This document shows, in pieces, positions 1 through 10,602 of a stretch of DNA of 27,001 nucleotides; positions within the stretch are counted from its first letter, which is position 1; each line of letters begins with the position of its first letter. The position numbers and the translations under genes were made by a program. The notes beneath the pieces are model-generated. The model was not told the origin of the DNA. It made no database searches and saw only the letters and a list, made by a program, of their open reading frames with translations. The stretch comes from Mesostigma viride (Eukaryota; Streptophyta; Mesostigmatophyceae; Mesostigmatales; Mesostigmataceae), in the NCBI GenBank assembly GCA_009746045.1, contig RPFO01001690.1:2501-29501 (forward strand), in the 5' to 3' direction.

Positions 1-496
1 ATGCTGCTGTCGTTGTTCTTGTTGTCAGGCCCGTTGTTCTTGATTTCCAAAGAAGAAAGCCGTGAAGCTGCTCGTACGCAACGCTCGTGACCTGCACCCG
101 CAGGCGAAAAAGAACGAACCACAATGATAGTATTGTTGTGAGTGACAATTGACGACATCACGCTACAAAGAGCATGACGCAAAAGGGATTTAAAATCGGC
201 ATGAAAAACCTGGTGAAAAATAAGAGGGAGAGGGGGGGAGAGGGAGAGGGAGAGAGAGTCGTCGTTCAGGAAGCCGTCATGACGCAAAATGGGATGAATA
301 CTCAACATGCCAGGTGAAAAAAAATTAGGAAAACCACGTACGTAAAATCCCGCAACTCACTCTTGTTGTTGCTGATGCTGCTGTCGTTGTTGTTGTTGTC
401 AGGCCCGTTGTTCTTGATTTCCAAAGAAGAAAGCCGTGAAGCTGCTCGTACGCATTATGGGGGCTGCACCCGCAGGCGAAAAAGAACGTGGACCAC
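1..496. repeat. Paired diverged direct repeats (two families)
   Basis: Bases 1-124 recur at 375-496 with a few substitutions and a short divergent stretch near the middle of the copy. A second pair, about 172-231 and 276-335, shares the core CATGACGCAAAA followed by GGAT and later a GGTGAAAAA segment. The order is A-B-B-A, all in the same orientation. A purine-only GA tract lies at about 222-258 between the B copies. Trinucleotide GTT runs occur in both A copies, and short ORFs across them are low-complexity. I see no gene here. Confidence 0.75.
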
Positions 497-592
497 AGTC
501 GGTCACTGGACGTGCGGTGGCGGGCGTGGTGGGCGCATCCGGCGGTGCGCGCCTGCAAAACACCGCATCAATTACCTGGGCGGGCAGGGTGC

Positions 593-1342
593 GCACCTTC
601 CAAAGTCCCTGGTGTGTGTCAGTGCAGCGTCGACATGGCATGCGTGGAGGATATTTGCGTACGTACGACGAATCATGTGAAACGACTGGTCCAACCTGAA
701 AAATTTTAAATTTTTTCCGTGTCCAGTAACGGTCCTAGGTTGCACCCGCGGGCCGTTCCGACAGCTGTACAGAAAAGATCACAAAGATACGCCGCGCAAC
801 GACGCCTGTGCCCGGCAAATCATTTGTGAGCCCGGAACTGAACAGTCACTGCAAATGTCGAGTATTTATTGCTCCAACCCCACAAAAAAGCGTTCCGGAC
901 CTGTTCGAAGCGAAGAGCACTGACAGGGATCGGACCCGAGCCAGATTTGTGTGCGGACCATGATGGCTGGCCTCCCTCACTCCGCAACCTCACTCTGGAC
1001 GCAGGTTCGAATCCTGTCAGTGCTATTCGCTTCGAACAGTTCCGGAACGCTTTTTTTGGGGGGTGGAGCAATAGATTTTCGACGTTTGTAGTGACTGTTC
1101 AGTTCCCGACTCACATTTGCCGGGCACTGGCGTCATTCCGCGGCGTATCTTTCTGATCTATTCTGTACAGCTGCCGGAACGGCCCGCGGGTGCAACCTAG
1201 GACCGTTACTGGACACGGCAAAAATTCAAAATTTTTCAGGTTGGACCAGTCGTTTCAGATGATTCGTCGTACGTACGCAAATATCCTCCACGCATGCCAT
1301 GTCGACGCTGCACTGACACACACCAGGGACTTTGGAAGGTGC
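593..1342. mobile_element. Fold-back (long inverted repeat) element
   Basis: The outer ends are GCACCTTCCAAAG at 593 and its reverse complement ending at 1342. The left arm (about 593-936) is matched by the right arm (about 1003-1342) with scattered mismatches and small indels, leaving a central loop of roughly 65 bases. Both inner ends carry a CTGTCAGTGCT-type sequence preceded by a tRNA T-arm-like motif; the right one is a good match (GGTTCGAATCC at 1004-1014). No transposase is encoded and no clear target-site duplication flanks the element. It resembles a non-autonomous fold-back or MITE-type element. The small ORFs inside it mirror each other because of the inverted repeat and are not taken as genes. 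Confidence 0.7.
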
Positions 1343-1558
1343 CGTAAGAATTGTCTTGCGAAATGAAAGCTTAGCCGTATGCACTGTTCTGAAAAATCTG
1401 ATTTGTAAAAATGGAGAAAAAAAAAAAAAGGGAAAAAAACAAAAAAAAAAGAACCCTGAAAACTGACATGCCGCAAAAAGGATTCGACACGGCGACTGCC
1501 GGTCTCATCCAGGTATTGGAGTAGGGTGTAGATCCCCACCGGGGGTGTAGATCCCCCT

Positions 1559-1800
1559 GCTATTCGCTCGAACAGTTCTGGATGTACCATCCTACATGCT
1601 ATTGTACAATATATAGTGGTAACGGAGAAAAAAAATGAAGAGACGACAAAAATGCCTTTGCACCAATAGGAGTCGACACTGCGTGTTCAGACTCCAAGTA
1701 CTCGGGCACCCACACCTGCCGGGGGAGTACATTGTAATGCTATTCACTAGAACAGTTCCGGATGTAGCGTTAGTGATGATGTTGTACAATATATTCCAAT
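1559..1800 (+). repeat. Two dispersed copies of a short repeat
   Basis: A segment starting GCTATTC and running through GAACAGTTC, GGATGTA and then TTGTACAATATAT occurs at about 1559-1613 and about 1739-1794. Its first 28 or so bases also match the inner part of the right arm of the fold-back element (about 1021-1048). This suggests a dispersed family whose members have diverged. The surrounding region 1343-2388 holds A-rich homopolymer tracts (1414-1450) and short ORFs without protein-like character, and I see no gene there. Confidence 0.55.
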
Positions 1801-2388
1801 CACGTTTGTCAGAGTGTGCGTTTTTCCGACATGTAGGGCAGGTTGTACAACATTCTGTGCGCCAACCATGTGTACTACATGTATCGATTAGTATCACTAC
1901 ATGTATATTCCGTCATGATCGCAGGATTAGTAACTACTGGGCTACATGTTAGTGTACCCTTACTAGGCTACTATGTAGAACCTTCAGAACCTGATTCTAC
2001 CTTCCAAAATTCTAATTATGCGCCATGGATCAGTTCTGAAATGTAGAACGAGCCTACGTGGAGGGCATGACATCAGTCCAGCTGGCACCGCCGCGCACCA
2101 TGACCGAGGGAACACGCCGTCACGTGCATGTAATGCAATGTTTGGAGACGACGGGCATGCATGCATGGTTAATTTTTGGCGGCGAATATTTTCCGCGCCA
2201 AAAAAATTCCGCGGTACCCTCCGTACCGTGAAAAGTGGGTGCACGGTGCGCGCACCCCTTGCGGAAGTGGCCATGGCGACTGCTTTTAGACGAAACGTGA
2301 CAAATCTGGCTCGCGGAAAGCAGAAAAAATGCTCGATTCTTGGAGAAAATTAGTTACTGATTCTAATTTATGGTGGGATAGTTGCGAT

Positions 2389-2787
2389 CTATAATGTCGC
2401 GGGCTCTTTTTCTTTACCATCGGCAGGGGGGTCCGGCCTGAATTTCTGTCGGGATGAATAAAGTATAATTGATGCCTGCAGGTGTGATTGTCGATTGTTG
2501 CCAGTTTTGATGGTCCTAATGGAAGCTAGTTTAATGATGTTTCTAAAGCCGTAAAAATTCCCGCTGCTATCTTTACCTTTCCCGTCATTTTGCGGTAAGA
2601 TAACATTAGGCCTGCGCCATGCGCGCCCGACCTCTCCATGAAAGGGTGGCCTTTCTTGTGCGCCTGGGCACGAATAAATGCCCGTTATGGTACGTTCTTG
2701 TATTAAACGTCCTAAGATAGCGCTTTCCTGCTTTCTTACCTCGTTGAGCGTAAGCTTTTTGCCTTCTTTCCGGCCAGATGCAGCCAT
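2389..2787 (-). CDS. Doubtful hypothetical ORF, 132 aa
   Basis: This is the longest non-repetitive open frame in the first 10 kb. It starts at ATG 2787 and predicts a basic, mostly hydrophilic protein of 132 residues with no motif, signal peptide or membrane segment that I recognise. The N-terminal 35 residues could form a charged helix. Base composition is close to that of the surrounding non-coding DNA, and no AATAAA follows the stop closely. It may be a chance ORF or a decayed exon. It is listed because nothing else occupies this stretch, and I do not assign a function. Confidence 0.18.
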   Translation of the reverse strand: MAASGRKEGKKLTLNEVRKQESAILGRLIQERTITGIYSCPGAQERPPFHGEVGRAWRRPNVILPQNDGKGKDSSGNFYGFRNIIKLASIRTIKTGNNRQSHLQASIILYSSRQKFRPDPPADGKEKEPATL

Positions 2788-3460
2788 GAAGTTGCGGGTC
2801 CTGGCGCTGCATCGCTGGATTCCTGGATGTTTTTAAGCAAGTTCGTCTGTGACGTGGCTGGCTTGCTGCAGCGCGTGGCCCACAACCTGTCGGGAAGGTG
2901 TAATGCTTTTATTTCCATGCTTCTCTGAAATTTCTTTTGCTTTATAGACAGTTGTGTTCGAGGAAATTCACGCGGTCTTCCTAAGCAGCGGCATCATTTT
3001 CCCCAGACACTGACGAGCTGGCACCTGTCTCCTAAAGAGAGCGGCTCGTGCTTGTTAGAAAGGAGGCAGTGTGCATTTTGCGGGACACAATGCTTTGGTG
3101 GCACATGCGTCAGGTAGGCTGTTCCAATGGTCTCTTCACCTTTCCCACTGAGTAAATGTTAGCATTTGTCATGCTAACCAGAGCAGCTAGCCACAGGTTG
3201 GCTGGATAAAAAGTCAGCTTATTTTCTCTTTATATACTGCGTGTGTGGTCCTCCACGTGTCCGGCTTGTTGGGCATTTTGGAAGAGGGTTTATAATGTGT
3301 TGTTGGGTGGAACAACTTGGTTGTTGGCACAAAATCACACATTATTAGCCTGAGATAGGCATGACATATGCTGCTCAGGCGTGTCGTCCTACCAGCCTTG
3401 TTGTTAAGGGTAGACTCACAAGGCTGGCTGTGCCGATGGAGGGGTGGGGCGTGCTAGCCC
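2788..3460. other. Spacer without a convincing gene
   Basis: There is no ORF of protein-like quality here. A perfect 8-bp stem with a 5-base loop lies at 3158-3178 (GTTAGCAT, TTGTC, ATGCTAAC). T-rich tracts near 2925-2945 resemble a polypyrimidine tract, but no exon can be attached to them. The stretch leads directly into the 30-bp minisatellite. Confidence 0.5.
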
Positions 3461-4228
3461 CCCCCCACACCCACGCATGCATGCTAGCCCACCCCCACAC
3501 CCACGCATGCATGCTAGCCCCGGCCCCGGCCCCCCCACACCCACGCATGCATGCTAGCCCCCCCCCACACCCACGCATGCATGCTAGCCCACACTCACAC
3601 CCACGCATGCATGCTAGCCCACCCCCACACCCACGCATGCATGCTAGCCCCCCCACACACCCACGCATGCATGCCAGCCCCCCCACACACCCACGCATGC
3701 ATGACCGCCCCCCCCCACACCCACGCATGCATGCTAGCCCACCCCCACACCCACGCATGCATGCTAGCCCCCCCACACACCCACGCATGGATGCCAGCCC
3801 CCACACACACCCACGCATGCATGACAGCCCCCCCACACACCCACGCATGCATGCTAGCCCCCCACACACACCCACGCATGCATGCCAGCCCCCATACACA
3901 CCCACGCATGCATGCCAGCCCCCCCCCACACTTACGCATGCATGCTAGCCCCCCACACACACCCACGCATGCATGCCAGCCCCCCCCCACACCCACGCAT
4001 GCATGCCAGCCCCCCCCACACTTACGCATGCATGCTAGCCCCCCACACACACCCACGCATGCATGCCAGCCCCCCCCACACCCACGCATGCAGGCTAGCC
4101 CAACCCCACACCCACGCATGCATGCCAGCCCACCCCCACACCCACGCGTGCATGCCAGCCCACCCCCACACCCACGCATGCATGCCAGCCCACCCCCACA
4201 CCCACGCGTGCATGCCAGCCCACCCCTA
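3461..4228. repeat. 30-bp minisatellite, 25 copies
   Basis: Twenty-five occurrences of an ACGCATGCATG-type core are spaced almost exactly 30 bases apart, first at about 3471 and last at about 4201. A 10-base GC insertion sits at about 3521-3530, and single-base length changes occur after 3860. Each unit holds the palindrome GCATGCATGC plus a C-rich, CACA-containing arm. Because 30 is a multiple of three, several frames on both strands read as decapeptide repeats (for example His-Pro-Arg-Met-His-Ala-Ser-Pro-Pro on the plus strand and Gly-Trp-His-Ala-Cys-Val-Gly-Val on the minus strand). I treat these ORFs as by-products of the repeat. Confidence 0.95.
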
Positions 4229-4507
4229 GCTTGAGCGTGCTTGTAAAGTTTTTGCATGGTTTATTAAAATGAGTGGAATATGTATTTATTGCATTAAATG
4301 TTAATTTTATTGATCATGAATGAAAATGGTCAACATTGCCGAAGTGCCCCTAAATTGCTCAATATTGTGTGCTCAAGAATTCAATGAGGATTGTCATCAT
4401 GGAAACCCGCACAAATTCACGATTCCGGGCATGCATGTGAAAGTATCAAGAACAATTTTCAATTAAGAATGGTATCTCATTGTTCCATGAATCAATATGA
4501 CTCCATG
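4229..4507. other. AT-rich spacer between two repeat arrays
   Basis: This roughly 280-base segment is strikingly AT-rich compared with the GC-rich DNA on the right of the window. It has no ORF or internal repeat that I can identify. A GCATGCATG motif at about 4427-4436 echoes the minisatellite core. Confidence 0.5.
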
Positions 4508-6399
4508 TACGTAGACAAGCCATGATGACCCCATGGGAGCCTAAATCCTCATCATTAAATACATAAATGCCACCCATGTACGTAGACGGGCCATGATGAC
4601 ACCAATGGAGCCTGAATCCTCATCATTAATTACATAAATGCCAACCATGTACATAGACAAGCCATGATGACACCATGGGAGCCTGAATCCTCATCATTAA
4701 ATACATAAATGCCAACCATGTACGTAGGCCAGCCATGATGACACTATGGGAGCCTGAATCCTCATCATTAATTTCATACATGCCAACAACACGTAGACGG
4801 GCCATAATGACACCACGGGAGCCTGAATCCTCATCATTTATTTTATGAGACATCCATGTACGTAGGCCAGCCATGATGACACCATGGGAGCCTGAATCCT
4901 CCACATTTTTTTTCTGAGACATCCATGTACGTAGGCCAGCCATGATGACACCATGGGAGCCTGAATCCTCATCATTAAATACATACATGCCATCCATGTA
5001 CGTAGACAGGCCATGATGACACCATGGGAGCCTGAATCCTCATCATTAATTACATAAATGCCAACCATGTACGTAGACGGGCCATGATGACACCATGGGA
5101 GCCTGAATCCTCATCATTTTTTTTATGAGACATCCATGTACGTAGGCCAGCCATGATGACACCATGGGAGCCTGAATCCTCGTCATTTTTTTTTCTTTGA
5201 CATCCATATACGTAGACGGGCCATGATGACACCATGGGAGCCTGAATCCTCATCATTAATTACATACATGCCAACAATGTAGGTAGACAAGCCATGATGA
5301 CACCATGGGAGCCTGAATCCTCATCATTTTTTTTAATGAGACATCCATGTACATACGTAGGCCAGCCATGATGACACCATGGGAGCCTGAATCCTCATCA
5401 TTTTTTTTCTTTGACATCCATGTACGTAGGCCAGCCATGATGACACCATGGGAGCCTGAATCCTCCTCATTAATTACATAAATGCCAACCAGGTACGTAG
5501 ACAAGCCATGATGACCCCATGGGAGCCTGAATCCTCATCATTAATTACATAAATGCCATCCATGTACGTAGACGGGCCATGATGACACCATGGGAGCCTG
5601 AATCCTCATCATTAATTACATAAATGCCATTCATGTACGTAGACGGGCAATGATGACACCATGGGAGCCTGAATCCTCATCATTAAAAAAGTACATGCCA
5701 TCCATGTACGTAGGCCAGCCATGATGACACCATGGGAGCCTAAATCCTCCTCATGAATTACATAAATGCCAACCATATACGTAGGCCAGCCATGGAGACA
5801 CCATGGGAGCCTGAATCCTCCTCATTAATTACATAAATGCCAACCATGTACGTAGACAAGCCATGATGACACCATGGGAGCCTGAATCCTCATCATTAAT
5901 TACATAAATGCCATCCATGTACGTACACAGGCGATGATGACACCATGGGAGCCTGAATCCTCCTCATTAATTACATAAATGCCAACCATGTACGTAGACG
6001 GGCCATGATGACACCATGGGAGCCTGAATCCTCATCATTTTTTTTTCTTTGCCATCCATGTACGTAGACGGGCCATGATGACACCATGGGAGCCTGAATC
6101 CTCATCATTAATTACATACATGCCATCCATGTACGTAGACGGGCCATGATGACACCATGGGAGCCTGAATCCTCATCATTTACTATTCCTTGACATCCAT
6201 GTACGTAGGCCAGCCATGGAGACACCATGGGAGCCTGAATCCTCCTCGTTAATTACCTAAATGCCAACCATGTACGTAGACAAGCCATGATGACACCATG
6301 GGAGCCTGAATCCTCATCATTTACTATTCCTTGACATCCATGTACGTAGACGGGAAATGATGACACCATGGGAGCCTGAATCCTCATCATTAATTACAT
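4508..6399 (-). repeat. About 70-bp satellite, left arm, about 27 copies
   Basis: Each unit contains CATGTACGTAG, a CCATGATGACACCATGG-like block, GAGCCTGAATCCTCATCATT and a variable spacer of either the ATTACATAAATGCC type or the T-rich type followed by GACATCC. The GAGCCTGA block occurs 27 times between about 4531 and 6371. Unit length varies from about 68 to 73 bases. Spacer variants alternate rather than being random, giving mixed higher-order patterns. The strand is set to minus because the larger array to the right is the reverse complement. Short ORFs across it repeat Asp-Glu-Asp-Ser-Gly-Ser and are considered spurious. Confidence 0.95.
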
Positions 6400-6420
6400 G
6401 GATGGCATTTATGTATTTAA
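6390..6420. other. Strand-switch point of the satellite
   Basis: The last left-arm monomer ends with ATTACAT (6393-6399). An 11-base loop (6400-6410) follows, then ATGTATT of the first right-arm monomer. The flanking monomers are reverse complements for about 40 bases on each side. Farther out, the order of monomer variants is not mirrored, so this is not a simple fold-back of a single read. Confidence 0.85.
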
Positions 6421-9400
6421 TGATGAGGATTCAGGCTCCCATGGTGTCTCCATGGCTGGCCTACGTACATGAATGGCATTTATGTAATTAATGATGAGGA
6501 TTCAGGCTCCCATGGTGTCATCATGGCCCGTCTACGTACATGGATGGCATTTATGTAATTAATGATGAGGATTCAGGCTCCCATGGGGTCATCATGGCTT
6601 GTCTACGTACATGGTTGGCATTTATGTAATTAATGAGGAGGATTCAGGCTCCCATGGTGTCTCCATGGCTGGCCTACGTACATGGATGTCAAGGAATAGT
6701 AAATGATGAGGATTCAGGCTCCCATGGTGTCATCATGGCCTGTCTACGTACATGGATGGCATGTATGTAATTAATGAGGAGGGATTTAGGCTCCCATGGT
6801 GTCATCAATGCCCGTCTACGTACATGGTTGGCATATATGTAATTAATGATGAGGATTCAGGCTCCAATGGTGTCATCATGGCCCGTCTACGTACATGGAT
6901 GTCAAGGAATAGTAAATGATGAGGATTCAGGCTCCCATGGTGTCATCATGGCTTGTCTACGTACATGGTTGGCATTTATGTAATTAATGAGGAGGATTCA
7001 GGCTCCCATGGTGTCATCATGGCCCGTCTACTTACATGGATGGCATTTATGTAATTAATGATGAGGATTCAGGCTCCCATGGGGTCATCATGGCTTGTCT
7101 ACGTACATGGTTGGCATTTATGTAATTAATGAGGAGGATTCAGGCTCCCATGGTGTCTCCATGGCTGGCCTACGTACATGGATGTCAAGGAATAGTAAAT
7201 GATGAGGATTCAGGCTCCCATGGTGTCATCATGGCCCGTCTACGTACATGGATGGCATTTATGTAATTAATGATGAGGATTCAGGCTCCCATGGGGTCAT
7301 CATGGCTTGTCTACGTACATGGTTGGCATTTATGTAATTAATGAGGAGGATTCAGGCTCCCATGGTGTCTCCATGGCTGGCCTACGTACATGGATGTCAA
7401 GGAATAGTAAATGATGAGGATTCAGGCTCCCATGGTGTCATCACGGCCTGTCTACGTACATGGATGGCATGTATGTAATTAATGATGAGGATTCAGGCTC
7501 CCATGGTGTCATCATGGCTTGTCTACGTACATGGTTGGCATTTATGTAATTAATGAGGAGGATTCAGGCTCCCATGGTGTCATCATGGCTTGTCTACGTA
7601 CATGGTTGGCATTTATGTAATTAATGATGAGGATTCAGGCTCCCATGGTGTCTCCATGGCTGGCCTACGTACATGGATGTCAAGGAATAGTAAATGATGA
7701 GGATTCAGGCTCCCATGGTGTCATCATGGCCCGTGTACGTACATGGATGGCATGTATGTAATTAATGAGGAGGATTCAGGCTCCCATGGTGTCATCATGG
7801 CTGGCCTACGTACATGGATGTCAAAGAAAAAGAAATGATGAGGATTCAGGCTCCCATGGTGTCATCATGGCTGGCCTACGTACATGGATGTCTCATAAAA
7901 TAAATGATGAGGATTCAGGCTCCCATGGTGTAATCATGGCTTGTCTACCTACATTGTTGGCATGTATGTAATTAATGATGAGGATTCAGGCTCCCATGGT
8001 GTCTCCATGGCTGGCCTACGTACATGAATGGCATTTATGTAATTAATGATGAGGATTCAGGCTCCCATGGGGTCATCATGGCTTGTCTACGTACATGGTT
8101 GGCATTTATGTAATTAACGAGGAGGATTCAGGCTCCCATGGTGTCTCCATGGCTGGCCTACGTACATGGATGTCAAGGAATAGTAAATGATGAGGATTCA
8201 GGCTCCCATGGTGTCATCATGGCCCGTGTACGTACATGGATGGCATGTATGTAATTAATGATGAGGATTCAGGCTCCCATGGTGTCATCATGGCCCGTCT
8301 ACGTACATGGATGTCAAAGAAAAAAAAATGATGAGGATTCAGGCTCCCATGGTGTCATCATGGCTGGCCTACGTACATGGATGTTTCATAAAAAAAATGA
8401 TGAGGATTCAGGCTCCCATGGTGTCATCATGGCCCGTCTACGTACATGGTTGGCATTTATGTAATTAATGAAGAGGATTCAGGCTCCCATGGTGTCATCA
8501 TGGCCCGTCTACGTACATGGATGTCAAGGAATAGTAAATGATGAGGATTCAGGCTCCCATGGGGTCATCATGGCTTGTCTACGTACATGGTTGGCATTTA
8601 TGTAATTAACGAGGAGGATTCAGGCTCCATTGGTGTCATCATGGCTGGCCTACGTACATGGATGTCAAGGAATAGTAAATGATGAGGATTCAGGCTCCCA
8701 TGGTGTCATCATGGCTTGTCTACGTACATGGTTGGCATTTATGTAATTAATGAGGAGGATTCAGGCTCCCATGGTGTCTCCATGGCTGGCCTACGTACAT
8801 GGATGGCATTTATGTATTTAATGATGAGGATTCAGGCTCCCATGGTGTCATCATGGCTTGTCTACCTACATGGTTGGCATTTATGTAACCTGAATCCTCT
8901 CATTAAGAAAATGATGAGGATTCAGGCTCCCATGGTGTCATCATGGCTTGCCTACGTACATGGTTGGCATTTATGTAATTAATGAGGAGGATTCAGGCTC
9001 CCATGGTGTCATCATGGCCCGTCTACTTACATGGATGGCATTTATGTAATTAATGATGAGGATTCAGGCTCCCATGGGGTCATCATGGCTTGTCTACGTA
9101 CATGGTTGGCATTTATGTAATTAATGAGGAGGATTCAGGCTCCCATGGTGTCTCCATGGCTGGCCTACGTACATGGATGTCAAGGAATAGTAAATGATGA
9201 GGATTCAGGCTCCCATGGTGTCATCATGGCCCGTCTACGTACATGGATGGCATTTATGTAATTAATGATGAGGATTCAGGCTCCCATGGGGTCATCATGG
9301 CTTGTCTACGTACATGGTTGGCATTTATGTAATTAATGAGGAGGATTCAGGCTCCCATGGTGTCTCCATGGCTGGCCTACGTACATGGATGTCAAGGAAT

Positions 9401-10287
9401 AGTAAATGATGAGGATTCAGGCTCCCATGGTGTCATCATGGCCTGTCTACGTACATGGATGGCATGTATGTAATTAATGATGAGGATTCAGGCTCCCATG
9501 GTGTCATCATGGCTTGTCTACGTACATGGATGGCATGTATGTAATTAATGATGAGGATTCAGGCTCCATTGGTGTCATCATGGCTGGCCTACGTATGTAC
9601 ATGGATGTCAAAGAAAAAAAAAATGATGAGGATTCAGGCTCCCATGGTGTCATCATTGCCCGTGTATGTACATGGTTGGCATTTATGTAATTAATGATGA
9701 GGATTCAGGCTCCATTGGTGTCATCATTGCCCGTGTATGTACATGGTTGGCATTTATGTATGTAATTAATGATGAGGATTCAGGCTCCATTGGTGTCATC
9801 ATGGCTGGCCTACGTATGTACATGGATGTCAAAGAAAAAAAAATGATGAGGATTCAGGCTCCCATGGTGTCATCATGGCCCGTCTACGTACATGGATGTC
9901 AAGGAATAGTAAATGATGAGGATTCAGGCTCCCATGGTGTCAGATGTCATGGCCTGTCTACGTACATGGATGGCATGTATGTAATTAATGATGAGGATTC
10001 AGGCTCCATTGGTGTCATCATGGCTGGCCTACGTATGTACATGGATGTCAAAGAAAAAAAAATGATGAGGATTCAGGCTCCCATGGTGTCATCATGGCCC
10101 GTCTACGTACATGGATGTCAAGGAATAGTAAATGATGAGGATTCAGGCTCCCATGGTGTCATCATGGCCTGTCTACGTACATGGATGGCATGTATGTATT
10201 TAATGATGAGGATTCAGGCTCCCATGGTGTCATCATGGCTGGCCTACGTACATGGATGTCTCAGAAAAAAAATGATGAGGATTCAGG
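6411..10287 (+). repeat. About 70-bp satellite, right arm, about 54 copies, inverted
   Basis: This is the same satellite family as 4508-6399 but in the opposite orientation (GGATTCAGGCTCC blocks from about 6430 to 10219, 54 copies plus a partial copy at about 10280). Monomers fall into recognisable variants distinguished by TCTCCATGGCTGGCC, ATCATGGCCCGTC or GGGGTCATCATGGCTTG and by their spacers. Trimers of these variants, about 210 bases long, recur. A block at about 6914-7529 reappears at about 8909-9524 (offset 1995) almost unchanged. The array ends inside a monomer, directly before a GC-rich region. ORFs running through it are repeat by-products. Confidence 0.95.
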
Positions 10288-10602
10288 CCAGCAACTGCGT
10301 GAGTGACCCCCTCTTTTCCCCCTGTTCCCCCCTGCGTGTCCCCCCGTTCCGCGCCGAGTGCTTGGGGACCCCGCAGCGTGTCCCCCCTGCGTGTTCCCCC
10401 GTTCCCCCCTGCGTGTCCCCCCGTTCCGCGCCGAGTGCTTGTCTGTTTCCCTGTTCCCCCCGCGCGTGATTGTCTGTCCCCCGCGCGCGAGTCCGTGATC
10501 GAGAGTACGAGTGGCAAGTCCGTGTCAGTCTCCGCTGGCGGTGTGCGTGCGTTTATGGTCGCGCAAAAATAATCTCGTCGTTCGGCATATCAGTGTCGCG
10601 CC
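10288..10602. promoter_or_regulatory. C-rich border region with perfect 41-bp direct repeat
   Basis: This stretch joins the satellite to the first GC-rich gene. A 41-base sequence beginning GTTCCCCCCTGCGTG and ending GAGTGCTTG is present at 10324-10364 and again, identical, at 10401-10441. Related CCCCC(C)TGCGTGT fragments lie between the copies, and GCGCG motifs follow at 10461-10492. It is strongly pyrimidine-biased on the plus strand up to about 10460. It is the 5' region of the gene at 10603, but I cannot point to a defined promoter element. Confidence 0.6.

Noticed and set aside
916-1024. tRNA gene
   Set aside because: A T-arm-like motif and complementary ends are present, but no D-arm or A-box consensus and no cloverleaf could be drawn on either strand.
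3375-4257. Several long ORFs in the 30-bp minisatellite on both strands
   Set aside because: They exist only because the unit length is divisible by three and the unit lacks stops; there is no unique sequence to support a protein.
4508-10287. CRISPR array
   Set aside because: Units are contiguous variants of one monomer with no unique spacers, they occur in both orientations, and there are no cas genes.
4626-10469. ORFs repeating Asp-Glu-Asp-Ser-Gly-Ser in the 70-bp arrays, up to 267 codons
   Set aside because: Unit length varies and the frame breaks frequently; consistent with satellite DNA.
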